The position numbers and the translations under genes are program-made. A stretch of DNA of 64,000 bases from positions 143,160 to 207,159 of the forward strand of contig NZ_JAKNDA010000006.1 of NCBI RefSeq assembly GCF_023155095.1, given 5' to 3'. Positions 10,187-22,492 of this stretch are shown piece after piece (positions within the stretch are counted from its first letter, which is position 1; the number at the start of each line of letters is the position of its first letter). Below the pieces are notes generated by a model that saw only the letters and a list, made by a program, of their open reading frames with translations, was not told the DNA's origin and searched no databases. This DNA is from Idiomarina aminovorans. Lineage in GTDB: Bacteria; Pseudomonadota; Gammaproteobacteria; Enterobacterales; Alteromonadaceae.

Positions 10187-10636
10187 ATGACTGTTTTACA
10201 TCTGTTAGTAGGTACAACCTCTGGAAATACTGAGTTTCTAGCCGATACGGTGAGCGAAAAACTAAACGAGCTAGGCATCAATACCAAACTGCACTACGAA
10301 CCCGAATTTAAGCAATTACCAACTGATCAACCCTGGTTGATCTTTCTGGCCAGCCATGGCGCCGGTGAATATGGTGATTCAATGCTCGATTTTTACGACC
10401 AAATAAACGATCCTGAAAGTCCACATCTGACAGGGCTTAATTATGCTGTCGTTGCTATTGGTGAATCCTGTTACGACACCTTTTGTGAAGCGGGTCGTCA
10501 TTGTGACAAACGTCTACAGGAATTAGGCGGAACACAAATAACTGATCGTTTAGAAATCGACATGCTGGAAGACGATCCGGAAAAGAAGGCTTTAAACTGG
10601 TTACCCGCGATCGCTGATGCAGTAAAGGCTCTGTGA
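10187..10636 (+). CDS. mioC: MioC flavodoxin-like FMN protein
   Basis: MioC (149 aa) is a short flavodoxin; in E. coli it binds FMN and has been linked to biotin synthase activity. The FMN phosphate loop reads GTTSGNTEFLAD at about residues 9-20. Isoalloxazine-binding loops are ASHGAGEYGD and AIGESCYDTFCEAGRHCDKR. The gene lies directly beside the replication origin, as in enterobacteria and Vibrio, and is transcribed toward it. No strong ribosome binding site precedes the ATG. Confidence 0.93.
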   Translation: MTVLHLLVGTTSGNTEFLADTVSEKLNELGINTKLHYEPEFKQLPTDQPWLIFLASHGAGEYGDSMLDFYDQINDPESPHLTGLNYAVVAIGESCYDTFCEAGRHCDKRLQELGGTQITDRLEIDMLEDDPEKKALNWLPAIADAVKAL

Positions 10637-11029
10637 TCATACCCACAGGTTTGTGCACAAAGATTTCAACTTGTGACTAAAGTTGGAATAAGATCACTTA
10701 AGCACTGTCAATGAAGTGGGTATAACACTGGGGATAAAAGAGCCTGTGCATAACTACCCTACTTATCCACGATCTATGATCACAGTTCAGGCCTACTTAT
10801 CTACAAAGAGTGATCTTTATATGCGCTATATAAAAAAAGGGCTGCAGCGATCTATTCACAGAAATCGTCTGACTAGTAGTAATAGTAATAAAAGATCTAA
10901 ATAAGATCCTTTACTGATCTTCTTTAAGATCTTTAACAGTTCTGAATGAAATTTAACCTTTTAGATTTATGCAAAATCGCGTTAAAATAATCGGCTATTT
11001 ACCGATTCTTCAACCAAAGGCCACTTTGA
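10637..11029. other. oriC: Chromosomal replication origin oriC
   Basis: This 393-bp gap between mioC and mnmG is the canonical gammaproteobacterial oriC locus. Ten GATC (Dam/SeqA) sites start at 10635, 10692, 10771, 10778, 10812, 10849, 10894, 10905, 10916 and 10928. DnaA-box-like 9-mers are TTATCCACG (10763-10771), TTATCTACA (10797-10805), TGTGCATAA (10745-10753, complement TTATGCACA) and TGGGGATAA (10729-10737). On the mnmG side, 10885-10990 is AT-rich with GATC-containing 13-mer-like units (10894-10931), matching the DNA-unwinding element. The arrangement mirrors E. coli oriC read from the opposite strand. Confidence 0.93.
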
Positions 11030-12925
11030 ATGTCACAACAGAGCCAGCAACACTTTGACGTTATTGTTGTCGGTGGAGGGCACGCCGGAACAGAAGCTGC
11101 GTTAGCCGCCGCTCGTTTAGGTGTCAAAACCCTATTGCTTACGCACAATATCGATACGTTAGGACAAATGTCCTGCAACCCTGCTATTGGCGGAATAGGA
11201 AAAGGTCATTTAGTTAAAGAAATTGATGCCCTTGGTGGCTTCATGACTAAAGCTGCAGACAAAGCCGGAATTCAGTTCAGAACCCTGAATTCATCGAAAG
11301 GCCCAGCAGTGCGTGCTACCAGAGCTCAGGCTGATCGACAGCTTTATAAACAAGCGATCCGCTATGCCTTGGAAACACAACCGAATCTGTCAATATTTCA
11401 GCAGGGCTGTGACGATCTGATCGTTGAAAATGATCAGGTTACCGGCGTTGTCACCCAAATGGGTCTTAAATTCACGGCTAAAACCGTTGTGTTAACCGTA
11501 GGAACTTTCCTTGGTGGACAAATTCATATTGGTCTGGATAACTATCAGGGTGGACGCGCAGGCGATCCTCCTGCAAATGCGTTGGCTAAGCGCTTACGTG
11601 CACTACCATTGCGTGTTGAGCGCTTAAAAACCGGTACACCTCCGCGTATTGCCAGTCACAGCGTAGATTTTTCGGTCATGCAGGAACAACCCGGCGATAA
11701 CCCGACTCCGGTATTTTCCTATATGGGTTCACGTTCTGATCACCCGCAGCAGATCCCGTGCTACATCACACATACTAACGAAAATACCCACGATATTATT
11801 CGTTCCGGACTTGATCGTTCACCCATGTATTCAGGTGAAATTGAAGGTGTCGGCCCACGCTACTGTCCTTCAATTGAAGACAAAATTGTCCGTTTTTCTG
11901 ACAAAGGCTCGCACCAAATTTTCGTTGAACCTGAGGGGTTAGATACCTTTGAAATTTACCCTAATGGTATTTCAACCAGTCTTCCGTTTGATGTTCAGCA
12001 GCAGCTGGTTCAGTCAATTAAAGGTTTTGAAAACGCTCATATCACTCGCCCCGGTTATGCAATTGAGTATGATTTTTTTGACCCCAGAGATTTGAAGCAA
12101 TCGTTGGAAACCAAAGTTATCAATGGCTTATTCTTTGCCGGACAAATTAACGGAACTACCGGTTATGAAGAAGCCGGCGCACAAGGTCTTATTGCAGGTT
12201 TAAACGCGGGGTTACAGGCGCAGGATAAAGAATCCTGGGCACCACGACGCGATCAAGCCTACATGGGCGTATTAATCGATGATCTATCTACATTAGGCAC
12301 TCAGGAACCGTACCGGATGTTTACCTCGCGTGCCGAGTACCGGCTGTTGCTGCGTGAAGACAATGCGGATATTCGGTTAACGGAAATTGGTCGCAACCTT
12401 GGTTTAGTTGACGACGAACGCTGGGCCGCATTTAATAATAAAATGGAAGCCGTGGAGCAGGAAAAACAACGATTAAAAACCACCTGGGTGCATAAAGATC
12501 ATGGTTCTGTAGAACAAATTAATGCACTGGTGAAAAGCTCTGTAAGCAAAGAAGTCAATGGTGAAGAACTTTTGCGCCGGCCAGAAATTCATTACAAAGA
12601 TTTAGCCAGCACAGATTTTTTCGCACCCGGGCTAGACGATCCTTTAGCGGCGGAGCAAGTAGAAATTCAGATCAAATACGCGGGTTATATTTCTCGTCAA
12701 CATGACGAGATTGCTAAACAACAGCGTCATGAAAATACGTTGCTGCCCTCTCCTTTTGATTACGCTAAAATTAAAGGCTTGTCGAATGAGGTTATAGCCA
12801 AGTTAAATGACCATCAACCGGAAACTGTGGGTAAAGCGGCACGTATTTCTGGTATTACACCAGCTGCTATTTCAATGCTTTTGGTTCATTTGAAAAAACA
12901 AGGTTTATTGCGTAAGAGTGCTTAA
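11030..12925 (+). CDS. mnmG: tRNA U34 carboxymethylaminomethyl synthase subunit MnmG (GidA)
   Basis: MnmG (631 aa) is the FAD-dependent partner of MnmE in wobble-uridine modification. The dinucleotide motif [17 protein letters not shown] is at residues 14-30. Family signatures include [20 protein letters not shown] with its conserved cysteine, [10 protein letters not shown], and [20 protein letters not shown]. The C-terminal helical domain, which binds MnmE and tRNA, is complete. It is the first gene rightward of oriC and is followed by rsmG after 9 bp. Confidence 0.98.
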   Translation: MSQQSQQHFDVIVVGGGHAGTEAALAAARLGVKTLLLTHNIDTLGQMSCNPAIGGIGKGHLVKEIDALGGFMTKAADKAGIQFRTLNSSKGPAVRATRAQADRQLYKQAIRYALETQPNLSIFQQGCDDLIVENDQVTGVVTQMGLKFTAKTVVLTVGTFLGGQIHIGLDNYQGGRAGDPPANALAKRLRALPLRVERLKTGTPPRIASHSVDFSVMQEQPGDNPTPVFSYMGSRSDHPQQIPCYITHTNENTHDIIRSGLDRSPMYSGEIEGVGPRYCPSIEDKIVRFSDKGSHQIFVEPEGLDTFEIYPNGISTSLPFDVQQQLVQSIKGFENAHITRPGYAIEYDFFDPRDLKQSLETKVINGLFFAGQINGTTGYEEAGAQGLIAGLNAGLQAQDKESWAPRRDQAYMGVLIDDLSTLGTQEPYRMFTSRAEYRLLLREDNADIRLTEIGRNLGLVDDERWAAFNNKMEAVEQEKQRLKTTWVHKDHGSVEQINALVKSSVSKEVNGEELLRRPEIHYKDLASTDFFAPGLDDPLAAEQVEIQIKYAGYISRQHDEIAKQQRHENTLLPSPFDYAKIKGLSNEVIAKLNDHQPETVGKAARISGITPAAISMLLVHLKKQGLLRKSA

Positions 12926-12934
12926 GGAATCGAT

Positions 12935-13555
12935 GTGAAAGAGCCGTTAAAAGGATTATTAAAGCAGGCAGAAATAGAGCTATCAGAAGCGCAAATAGAA
13001 CAGCAGCTGGCATTGGTTGCTTTACTGGATAAATGGAATAAAGCTTATAATTTGACCAGCGTCAGAAACCCAAAAGATATGCTCGCCCGGCATATTATGG
13101 ACAGTTTAGCCGTTCGTCAGTATCTACAAGGACAACGCTTTATTGACGTGGGTACCGGCCCTGGACTACCGGGTTTGCCGTTGGCCATAGCTGAGCCCGA
13201 TAAAGAATTTATTTTGTTGGACAGTTTAGGTAAACGCATTCGCTTTATTCGTCAGGTTTGTCATGAGCTTAAATTAACTAATGTCACAACCGTTCAGTCC
13301 CGGGTTGAAGATTATGAGCACGAAAAAAAGTTTGATGGTGTAATCAGTAGAGCCTTTGCCTCGCTTAATGATATGCTTTCCTGGTGTGAACATTTGCCAG
13401 CAAAAGACGGTCGGTTTTACGCTCTTAAAGGGTTATATCCACAAGACGAACTTGAGCAGTTGCCCGAAAGCTATAAAGCCGAAAGTATTGAGCGAGTTCA
13501 TGTTCCCGGCATTGACGCGAGCCGGCATATCGTCATTATAAGCAAACGGTCATAA
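12935..13555 (+). CDS. rsmG: 16S rRNA (guanine527-N7)-methyltransferase RsmG (GidB)
   Basis: RsmG (206 aa) methylates N7 of G527 in 16S rRNA using S-adenosylmethionine. The SAM-binding motif reads [15 protein letters not shown] near residues 70-84, and the upstream [12 protein letters not shown] segment is typical of the family. The start is GTG with an AAGGA site upstream. It lies 9 bp after mnmG and 48 bp before parA, in the usual gid-par-atp cluster. Confidence 0.97.
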   Translation: MKEPLKGLLKQAEIELSEAQIEQQLALVALLDKWNKAYNLTSVRNPKDMLARHIMDSLAVRQYLQGQRFIDVGTGPGLPGLPLAIAEPDKEFILLDSLGKRIRFIRQVCHELKLTNVTTVQSRVEDYEHEKKFDGVISRAFASLNDMLSWCEHLPAKDGRFYALKGLYPQDELEQLPESYKAESIERVHVPGIDASRHIVIISKRS

Positions 13556-13603
13556 AACAACCGACAGTCGACTGTCCGACAACAACAAGAGGTTATAAAA
13601 CCC

Positions 13604-14395
13604 GTGGCTACAACCATTGCTATTGCGAATCAAAAAGGTGGCGTAGGAAAAACAACCACAGCTGTTAACTTAGCGGCATCGATGGCTGCTACCCGTCGCA
13701 AAGTGTTGTTGATTGATTTAGATCCACAGGGTAACGCGACCATGGGAAGCGGCGTTGATAAGTACGATGTCGAAAACAGCATCTATGAATTATTGATTGA
13801 AGAAAAACCGGTTAATGATGTTGCTGTAAACGATACTAACGGTAAATATCACTTAATAGCTGCCAATGCCGATGCCACTGCCGCTGAAATTAAATTAATG
13901 GAAGTGTTTGCACGCGAATTACGTTTACGCAATGCATTAAAAGCGGTTCAGGATACTTACGACTATATTTTTATTGATTGCCCACCTTCGCTCAATATGC
14001 TTACGGTTAACGGTATGGCAGCAGCGGACTCTATTCTGGTACCAATGCAATGTGAATACTATGCGTTGGAAGGCCTTACCGCACTGATGGAAACCATTCG
14101 TCAGCTGGCCGACGTGGTGAATCCCGGGCTTGAAATAGAAGGTATTTTGCGGACTATGTACGACCCGCGTAATCGTTTGGCGAACGATGTTTCGGAACAA
14201 TTAAAAAATCACTTTGGTGATAAAGTTTACCGCACGGTTATTCCGCGTAATGTGCGTTTAGCGGAAGCGCCTTCTTTTGGTGCGCCGGTTATGTATTATG
14301 ATAAATCATCTACTGGTTCAAAGGCGTATTTATCCTTAGCGGGTGAACTTATCCGACGCTCCGAAAATCGTAATGAAGTAGCAGAAGAATCATAA
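13604..14395 (+). CDS. parA: Chromosome-partitioning ATPase ParA (Soj)
   Basis: ParA (263 aa) is a Walker-type ATPase that moves ParB-parS complexes over the nucleoid. The deviant Walker A motif KGGVGKTTTAVNLA (about residues 11-24) includes the signature lysine, and FIDCPPSLNML holds the Walker B region. There is no N-terminal HTH extension, so it is the chromosomal type Ia-short form, not a plasmid P1 type. The start is GTG. It is 19 bp upstream of parB. I see no obvious parS palindrome nearby. Confidence 0.97.
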   Translation: MATTIAIANQKGGVGKTTTAVNLAASMAATRRKVLLIDLDPQGNATMGSGVDKYDVENSIYELLIEEKPVNDVAVNDTNGKYHLIAANADATAAEIKLMEVFARELRLRNALKAVQDTYDYIFIDCPPSLNMLTVNGMAAADSILVPMQCEYYALEGLTALMETIRQLADVVNPGLEIEGILRTMYDPRNRLANDVSEQLKNHFGDKVYRTVIPRNVRLAEAPSFGAPVMYYDKSSTGSKAYLSLAGELIRRSENRNEVAEES

Positions 14396-14414
14396 CAAGG
14401 GAATAAAGCGAATC

Positions 14415-15290
14415 ATGTCGGCAAAAAAACGGGGATTAGGTCGGGGGCTGGATGCTTTACTGACCAGTAATCAGCAAAATTCTGATCGTCAATCTGAACA
14501 AGTAACGGAAGAAGTCAAAGGCGAACTACAGAAGTTGCCGGTTGAACAACTAAAACCGGGTCGTTATCAGCCTCGTAAAGACATGTCACCGGAAGCATTG
14601 GAAGATTTAGCGGCTTCGGTCAAAGCTCAGGGCATTATTCAACCCATAGTGGTTCGCCCTGTTGGTGACAACGACTATGAAATTATTGCCGGTGAGCGTC
14701 GCTGGCGAGCAGCTCAGCTGGCAAAACTCGACCTGGTTCCTTGTCTAATCAAAGACGTACCCGATGAAGCCGCTGTTGCCATAGCGCTGATTGAAAATAT
14801 TCAGCGGGAAGACCTCAACGCAATGGAAGAAGCTACAGCGTTGCAGCGGTTGTTAGTTGATTTTAAGATGACTCACCAGGATGTTGCTCAGGCGGTCGGT
14901 AAATCACGTACTACAGTGACCAATTTACTGCGCTTAAATAATTTACAGGACGGCGTTAAAGTTTTGCTTGAACGCGGTGATATTGAACTGGGTCACGCCA
15001 AGTTACTACTTGCACTCGAAGGTGAACAACAGGCTGATGTAGCGCAGCAAATTGTTGCTAAAGAAATGACAGTACGTGATGCTGAAAAATTGGTCAGACG
15101 TACCATTGACCCTCCTAAAGAAACTGAAAAACCCGAACCAGACGCTAATATTGAACATTTAGAAACTCATTTATCGGAAACTCTGGGCGCAAAAGTTTCC
15201 ATAAATCATGGCCGTAAAGGAAAAGGTAAGTTGGTTATCAGTTATACTAATCTGGATGAACTGGACGGAATTCTGACTCACATTAAATAA
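14415..15290 (+). CDS. parB: Chromosome-partitioning protein ParB (Spo0J)
   Basis: ParB (291 aa) is a CTP-dependent DNA clamp that loads at parS and spreads. The N-terminal KKRGLGRGLDALL motif stimulates ParA. The CTP-binding region contains QLKPGRYQPRKDM and the arginine-rich box GERRWRAAQLA. The HTH (MTHQDVAQAVGKSRTTVTNLLRL region) follows, and the C-terminal dimer domain ends the protein. It pairs with parA immediately upstream. Confidence 0.97.
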   Translation: MSAKKRGLGRGLDALLTSNQQNSDRQSEQVTEEVKGELQKLPVEQLKPGRYQPRKDMSPEALEDLAASVKAQGIIQPIVVRPVGDNDYEIIAGERRWRAAQLAKLDLVPCLIKDVPDEAAVAIALIENIQREDLNAMEEATALQRLLVDFKMTHQDVAQAVGKSRTTVTNLLRLNNLQDGVKVLLERGDIELGHAKLLLALEGEQQADVAQQIVAKEMTVRDAEKLVRRTIDPPKETEKPEPDANIEHLETHLSETLGAKVSINHGRKGKGKLVISYTNLDELDGILTHIK

Positions 15291-15364
15291 TAATTTCCAA
15301 TGTATTGATTGTTGTAGCACTTTTGTTAAATGGCATAGACACCGTCGCCTGCAGGCAAATTTGT

Positions 15365-15392
15365 TTGCAATTACATGGCAGATCCTTATACT
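15365..15392 (+). promoter_or_regulatory. Promoter of the ATP synthase operon
   Basis: TTGCAA (15365-15370), a 16-bp spacer and TATACT (15387-15392) lie in the 168-bp gap between parB and atpI, 67 bp before the atpI start. No terminator is obvious after parB, so some read-through is possible. Confidence 0.65.
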
Positions 15393-15458
15393 AGCGCGAG
15401 TTTCGTTGTGGCTAATTGAAAGCTGCAAAAAATAGCCGCCAGTTAAAAGGTTCTCGTT

Positions 15459-15845
15459 GTGACACAGGCACTGAATGCGGTAGGTAAAAAGCTGGCAGGA
15501 AAAATAGTAAGCACACAATTTATTGTGGTCTTGATAGCCGCGCTTGTGACGATAATGATTTCAAATACGCAGTCGGCTTTAGGTATTCTTTGTGGTGGTT
15601 TAACCGCCGTAATACCCAATGTATTATTCGCACTTATAGCGTTTAGATACGCAGGTGCGCGCGCTAATCAGAAAGTTGTACAGAGTTTCTTTTTAGGCGA
15701 AGGCGTTAAGCTACTGCTGACAGCGTTACTACTAATAGTCGCGTTGTTAATGACAAATTTGTATCCTGTATGGTTGTTGGTTGGTTTCGTTATTGCCGTA
15801 ACCATGCAGTGGATAGCACCGGTTTTATTTTTAAAATCAACCTAA
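15459..15845 (+). CDS. atpI: ATP synthase accessory protein I
   Basis: AtpI (128 aa) is a small membrane protein that assists assembly of the c-ring and is not part of the mature complex. Four hydrophobic helices are visible (about 23-43, 47-64, 78-98 and 103-123). The sequence is divergent, as is usual for AtpI, so position at the head of the atp operon is the main support. The start is GTG at 15459. Confidence 0.85.
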   Translation: MTQALNAVGKKLAGKIVSTQFIVVLIAALVTIMISNTQSALGILCGGLTAVIPNVLFALIAFRYAGARANQKVVQSFFLGEGVKLLLTALLLIVALLMTNLYPVWLLVGFVIAVTMQWIAPVLFLKST

Positions 15846-16655
<810 letters not shown>

Positions 16656-16694
16656 TGTTCTAAAAAAGTTTATAGCTTTACTTTTTAACTTTAA

Positions 16695-16976
<282 letters not shown>

Positions 16977-17013
16977 TCGTTATTCGACGGTCACCAACTG
17001 AAGGAGGTCCGTT

Positions 17014-17484
17014 GTGAATATCAACGCTACTCTAATTGGACAAACGATCGCGTTTATCGTGTTCGTGTGGTTTTGCATGAAATTTGTATGGCCACCGATC
17101 ATCAACGCTATTGAGGAACGTCAGAAGAAAATTTCTGATGGCCTTAATGCCGGTGAACGTGCTCAAAAAGATTTAGAGAAAGCCCAGCAAGAAATTGCCG
17201 AGCAGCTCAAAGAAGCGAAACAGCAAGCCGCTGAAATCATTGAACAGTCGAAAAAACGTGGCGCTAAAATTGTTGAGGAAGAAACTCAACGAGGCCATGA
17301 AGAACGAGAAAAAATCGTTGCGTCTGGACATGAAGAAGTGACTTCTGAACGCAATCGCGTTCGCGAAGAGCTGCGCAAGCAAGTCGCCGTACTGGCGGTT
17401 TCTGGGGCTCAAAAAATCATTGAGCGTGAAATTGATAAAGACGCTCATAGTGACATTGTTGAAAAACTGGTCGCTGAACTTTAA
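17014..17484 (+). CDS. atpF: ATP synthase Fo subunit b
   Basis: Subunit b (156 aa) is the peripheral stalk that links Fo to F1. One N-terminal membrane helix (about residues 7-26, [20 protein letters not shown]) is followed by a long, highly charged coiled coil rich in Glu, Lys and Gln. Length equals the E. coli protein. AAGGAGG precedes the GTG start at 17014. Confidence 0.97.
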   Translation: MNINATLIGQTIAFIVFVWFCMKFVWPPIINAIEERQKKISDGLNAGERAQKDLEKAQQEIAEQLKEAKQQAAEIIEQSKKRGAKIVEEETQRGHEEREKIVASGHEEVTSERNRVREELRKQVAVLAVSGAQKIIEREIDKDAHSDIVEKLVAEL

Positions 17485-17501
17485 TAAAGGGGTTTGAGCT
17501 T

Positions 17502-18035
17502 ATGTCAGAACTGACTACGGTCGCTCGCCCTTACGCAAAAGCAGCTTTTGATTTTGCTTTAGAACAGGGAGCGCTCGATAAATGGGCAGAAATGCTTAGC
17601 TTCGCTGCTGCGGTGGCGCAAGACGAGACTATTGCCTCATTTTTGAGTAGCTCTTCTACTGTTGAAAAAACAACAGAGGTTTTACTGGGTGTTTGCGGCG
17701 ACGAGCTCGACGACAACGCTAAAAACTTCGTTAAAGTACTGGCGGAAAATGAACGTTTGCCAGTACTACCAGCAGTTAGTGAGCTCTATCAGACGCTTCG
17801 TGCTGAACACGACAAAGAAGTTACAGTTGATGTTAAATCGGCGGTTAAATTGCTGAAAGCACAACAAACAGCTTTGAGTAAAGCACTTGAGAAGCGACTG
17901 CAACGCAAAATTAAGCTGAACTGCAGTGTCGACAAGTCCATTATTGGCGGACTTGTTATAGAAGCCGGTGATACCGTTATTGACGGCACCTTGCGCGGCA
18001 AGCTCGACAGACTTGCTTACGCACTGCAATCCTAA
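17502..18035 (+). CDS. atpH: ATP synthase F1 subunit delta
   Basis: Subunit delta (177 aa) joins subunit b to the top of the alpha-beta hexamer. It starts with the family pattern [20 protein letters not shown] and has the C-terminal signature [29 protein letters not shown] (spanning about residues 146-174). It lies 17 bp after atpF. Confidence 0.97.
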   Translation: MSELTTVARPYAKAAFDFALEQGALDKWAEMLSFAAAVAQDETIASFLSSSSTVEKTTEVLLGVCGDELDDNAKNFVKVLAENERLPVLPAVSELYQTLRAEHDKEVTVDVKSAVKLLKAQQTALSKALEKRLQRKIKLNCSVDKSIIGGLVIEAGDTVIDGTLRGKLDRLAYALQS

Positions 18036-18049
18036 TTGGGGACTTGAGC

Positions 18050-19591
18050 ATGCAATTGAATTCAAATGAAATCGCAGAACTGATCAAACAGCGAATTGAG
18101 AAGTTCGAAGTCACCAGCGAAGCTCGCAACGAAGGTACCATCATGTCTGTTCAAGACGGTATCATTCGCATTCACGGACTTGCAGACTGTCTGCAAGGTG
18201 AAATGGTCGAGCTACCTGGTAATCGTTACGCTATCGCACTGAACCTGGAACGTGATTCAGTGGGTGCGGTTGTTATGGGCCCTTATGCAGATTTGCAGGA
18301 AGGCACCAAAGTAAAATCTACCGGTCGTATTCTGGAAGTTCCGGTTGGCGAAAAACTGCTAGGTCGTGTGGTCAACACACTAGGCCAGCCTATAGACGGT
18401 AAAGGTCCTGTTGAAGCTGACAGCTATGAGCCCGTTGAAAAAATTGCGCCGGGTGTTATCGAACGTCAGTCAGTTGATCAGCCTGTACAAACTGGCTACA
18501 AGTCAATTGACTCAATGATTCCGGTTGGTCGTGGTCAGCGTGAGCTTATCATCGGTGACCGTCAGACCGGTAAAACAGCTTTAGCGGTAGACGCTATCAT
18601 TAACCAGAAAAACTCTGGCATTAAGTGTGTTTACGTTGCCATCGGTCAGAAAAACTCAACCATTTCAGCGGTTGTCCGTAAGTTAGAAGAGCATGGCGCA
18701 ATGGAAAACACCATTGTTGTTGCGGCTTCTGCGTCTGAATCTGCGGCGTTGCAATACTTGGCTGCTTATTCTGGCTGTACCATGGGTGAATACTTCCGTG
18801 ATCGCGGTGAAGACGCTCTGATTGTTTACGATGACTTGTCAAAGCAGGCTGTCGCTTACCGTCAAATTTCACTATTGCTGCGTCGTCCTCCGGGTCGTGA
18901 AGCCTTCCCTGGTGACGTTTTCTACCTTCACTCTCGCTTGCTGGAACGTGCTGCTCGTGTAAACGTAGATTACGTAGAAAAATACACCGACGGCAAAGTA
19001 AAAGGTAAAACCGGTTCATTAACGGCCTTACCGATCATTGAAACGTTGGCGGGTGACGTATCGGCATTCGTACCGACTAACGTTATCTCAATCACCGATG
19101 GTCAGATCTTCCTGGAAACTGACTTATTTAACTCAGGTATCCGTCCTGCAGTTAACGCGGGTGTATCGGTTTCACGTATTGGTGGTTCAGCACAAACCAA
19201 AATCATTAAAAAGCTGGGTGGTGGTATTCGTCTGGCTCTGGCTCAGTATCGGGAACTGGCGGCATTTGCCCAGTTTGCATCTGACCTTGATGAATCGACT
19301 CGCGAACAGTTGGAACACGGTCAGCGTGCTACCGAACTGATGAAACAGAAACAGTATAAGCCTATGAGTGTTGCTCAGATGGCTGTATCAATTTATGCCG
19401 TTGAAAAAGGCTTTTTGAAAGACGTAGCTATCGACAAAATCATGGATTTTGAAGAATCACTGCAATCTTTCATGGCGAATGAATACGCCGAGTTAATGGC
19501 TGAGATTGATAAAACTGGCAACTATAACGACGACATCGATGCGCAATTGAAAGCGGCGCTTGAGAAATTCAAGCAAACGCAATCATGGTAA
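18050..19591 (+). CDS. atpA: ATP synthase F1 subunit alpha
   Basis: Subunit alpha (513 aa, as in E. coli) carries the non-catalytic nucleotide sites. The start is ATG at 18050 ([16 protein letters not shown]); a TTG two codons upstream is in frame but unnecessary. Walker A reads [10 protein letters not shown]. The signature [17 protein letters not shown] is present. It lies 14 bp after atpH. Confidence 0.98.
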   Translation: MQLNSNEIAELIKQRIEKFEVTSEARNEGTIMSVQDGIIRIHGLADCLQGEMVELPGNRYAIALNLERDSVGAVVMGPYADLQEGTKVKSTGRILEVPVGEKLLGRVVNTLGQPIDGKGPVEADSYEPVEKIAPGVIERQSVDQPVQTGYKSIDSMIPVGRGQRELIIGDRQTGKTALAVDAIINQKNSGIKCVYVAIGQKNSTISAVVRKLEEHGAMENTIVVAASASESAALQYLAAYSGCTMGEYFRDRGEDALIVYDDLSKQAVAYRQISLLLRRPPGREAFPGDVFYLHSRLLERAARVNVDYVEKYTDGKVKGKTGSLTALPIIETLAGDVSAFVPTNVISITDGQIFLETDLFNSGIRPAVNAGVSVSRIGGSAQTKIIKKLGGGIRLALAQYRELAAFAQFASDLDESTREQLEHGQRATELMKQKQYKPMSVAQMAVSIYAVEKGFLKDVAIDKIMDFEESLQSFMANEYAELMAEIDKTGNYNDDIDAQLKAALEKFKQTQSW

Positions 19592-19598
19592 TAGCATT

Positions 19599-19616
19599 TG
19601 GCCGCACTAGCGGCCA
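19599..19616 (+). other. Hairpin between atpA and atpG
   Basis: TGGCCGC (19599-19605) and GCGGCCA (19610-19616) form a perfect 7-bp stem with loop ACTA, 8 nt after the atpA stop. There is no T run after it, so it is more likely a processing or stability element that tunes subunit stoichiometry than a terminator. Confidence 0.6.
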
Positions 19617-19645
19617 TTTGTCGTTGAGTTAACAGGAGAATCGTC

Positions 19646-20509
19646 ATGGCCAGTGGTAAAGAGATAAAAACTCAGATTTCGGGTATCGGTAATACCCAAA
19701 AAATCACCAGTGCTATGGAAATGGTTGCTGCGTCGAAAATGAAAAAGGCGCAGGAACGTATGGGGGCAACTCGACCTTATGCGGACACCATTCGCAAGGT
19801 GATTGGTCATGTGGCGCGCGGTAACCTTGAATATCGTCATCCTTTTATGGAAGAACGTCAGGTTAAGCGTGTGGGTTACATCATTATTTCCACCGATCGC
19901 GGCTTGTGTGGTGGCTTGAACAGTAATGAGTTCAAGAAAGTTGTCAAACACGCGAATGAGTGGAAAGAGCATGATGTGGAAGCGGATTTTGCCGCAATAG
20001 GCAGTAAAGCAACCGGTTATTTCAAGCGCTTCGGTAAACTGAAAGCGCAAGTTTCAGGTATGGGTGATAAACCAGAACTGAAAGAAATAACAGGATCTAT
20101 TCAGGTTATGCTGGATGCTTATGAAGAAGGTGAAATTGATCGCTTGTACGTCGTATTCAACAAATTTGTGAATACGATGACCCAGGAGCCGACCATTCAT
20201 CAATTGTTGCCATTGCCGCAAGCAGGATCGGAAGATGATGTACAAACAGGTAGTTGGGATTACCTGTATGAACCGAATCCAGAAAGTATTTTAGACACGC
20301 TCATTCGTCGTTTTGTCGAAATGCAGGTGTACCAGGGTGTCGTAGATAACTTTGCTAGTGAGCAAGCCGCTCGGATGATTGCGATGAAAGCAGCAACTGA
20401 TAACGCTGAAGATATTATTGATGATTTGCAGTTGAAATATAACAAGGCGCGTCAGTCAGCAATTACGCAAGAAATTTCGGAAATCGTGTCCGGCGCCGAA
20501 GCGGTATAA
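19646..20509 (+). CDS. atpG: ATP synthase F1 subunit gamma
   Basis: Subunit gamma (287 aa) is the central rotating shaft. The N-terminal helix shows [20 protein letters not shown], and the C-terminal helix carries [19 protein letters not shown], both strongly conserved. Length matches the E. coli subunit. It is preceded by the small hairpin at 19599-19616. Confidence 0.97.
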   Translation: MASGKEIKTQISGIGNTQKITSAMEMVAASKMKKAQERMGATRPYADTIRKVIGHVARGNLEYRHPFMEERQVKRVGYIIISTDRGLCGGLNSNEFKKVVKHANEWKEHDVEADFAAIGSKATGYFKRFGKLKAQVSGMGDKPELKEITGSIQVMLDAYEEGEIDRLYVVFNKFVNTMTQEPTIHQLLPLPQAGSEDDVQTGSWDYLYEPNPESILDTLIRRFVEMQVYQGVVDNFASEQAARMIAMKAATDNAEDIIDDLQLKYNKARQSAITQEISEIVSGAEAV

Positions 20510-20533
20510 CGCGGCAACGGTTAACAGAATTGA

Positions 20534-21937
<1,404 letters not shown>

Positions 21938-21954
21938 CCGACCGGGAGGTTTGA

Positions 21955-22371
21955 ATGGCAGCACAAACATTAAATCTGGACATTGTCAGCGCTGAAGATA
22001 AGTTGTTCTCAGGCGTTGTACAAACAGTTCAGGCCACTGGTAGCGAAGGTGAACTGGGTATTTACCCGGGTCACGCGCCGCTACTGACAAAAATCAAACC
22101 AGGTATGGTTCGTTATGTCAGTGAAGCGGGCGACGAAGAGCTTCTGTATGTTGCCGGTGGTGTGTTAGAAGTACAGCCTGGTCATGTCATTGTACTGGCG
22201 GACGTTGCTGTTCGTGGTGACGACCTTGACTTGCAGGAAGCTGAAGCAGCGAAAAAACGCGCTGAAGAAGCCATTGCCGACTCAGGTTCTGATGTGACCT
22301 ATGCAGAAGCTATTGCTGAGTTATCGCGTGCGTTAGCTCAAATCGATATTATTCGTAAGCTTAAGCGTTAA
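21955..22371 (+). CDS. atpC: ATP synthase F1 subunit epsilon
   Basis: Subunit epsilon (138 aa) couples gamma to the c-ring and can inhibit ATP hydrolysis. The N-terminal beta sandwich has [22 protein letters not shown] (middle part, residues 29-50) and the two-helix C-terminal hairpin is complete. It closes the operon and is followed by a terminator. Confidence 0.97.
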   Translation: MAAQTLNLDIVSAEDKLFSGVVQTVQATGSEGELGIYPGHAPLLTKIKPGMVRYVSEAGDEELLYVAGGVLEVQPGHVIVLADVAVRGDDLDLQEAEAAKKRAEEAIADSGSDVTYAEAIAELSRALAQIDIIRKLKR

Positions 22372-22390
22372 AACTTCTGCGTTAAAATAC

Positions 22391-22430
22391 GTAAAAGGCC
22401 TTGTTGTTAGTGCAACAGGGCCTTTTTTGT
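22391..22430 (+). terminator. Terminator of the atp operon
   Basis: AAAAGGCCTTGTTG pairs with CAACAGGGCCTTTT around a short TTAGTG loop and is followed by TTTTTT. It starts about 20 bp after the atpC stop. Confidence 0.9.
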
Positions 22431-22492
22431 CGTTACAATAAGCTAATGTAATAAAGCTTACGCCAGCGATACCGAATTAAGGATCCATTGAT

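Noticed and set aside
10716..10904. 62-codon open frame between mioC and mnmG
   Set aside because: It lies inside oriC over GATC sites and DnaA boxes, has no ribosome binding site, and its sequence is dictated by the origin motifs.
13556..13603. parS site next to parA
   Set aside because: There is a short GTCGAC dyad but no TGTTTCACGTGAAACA-type palindrome.
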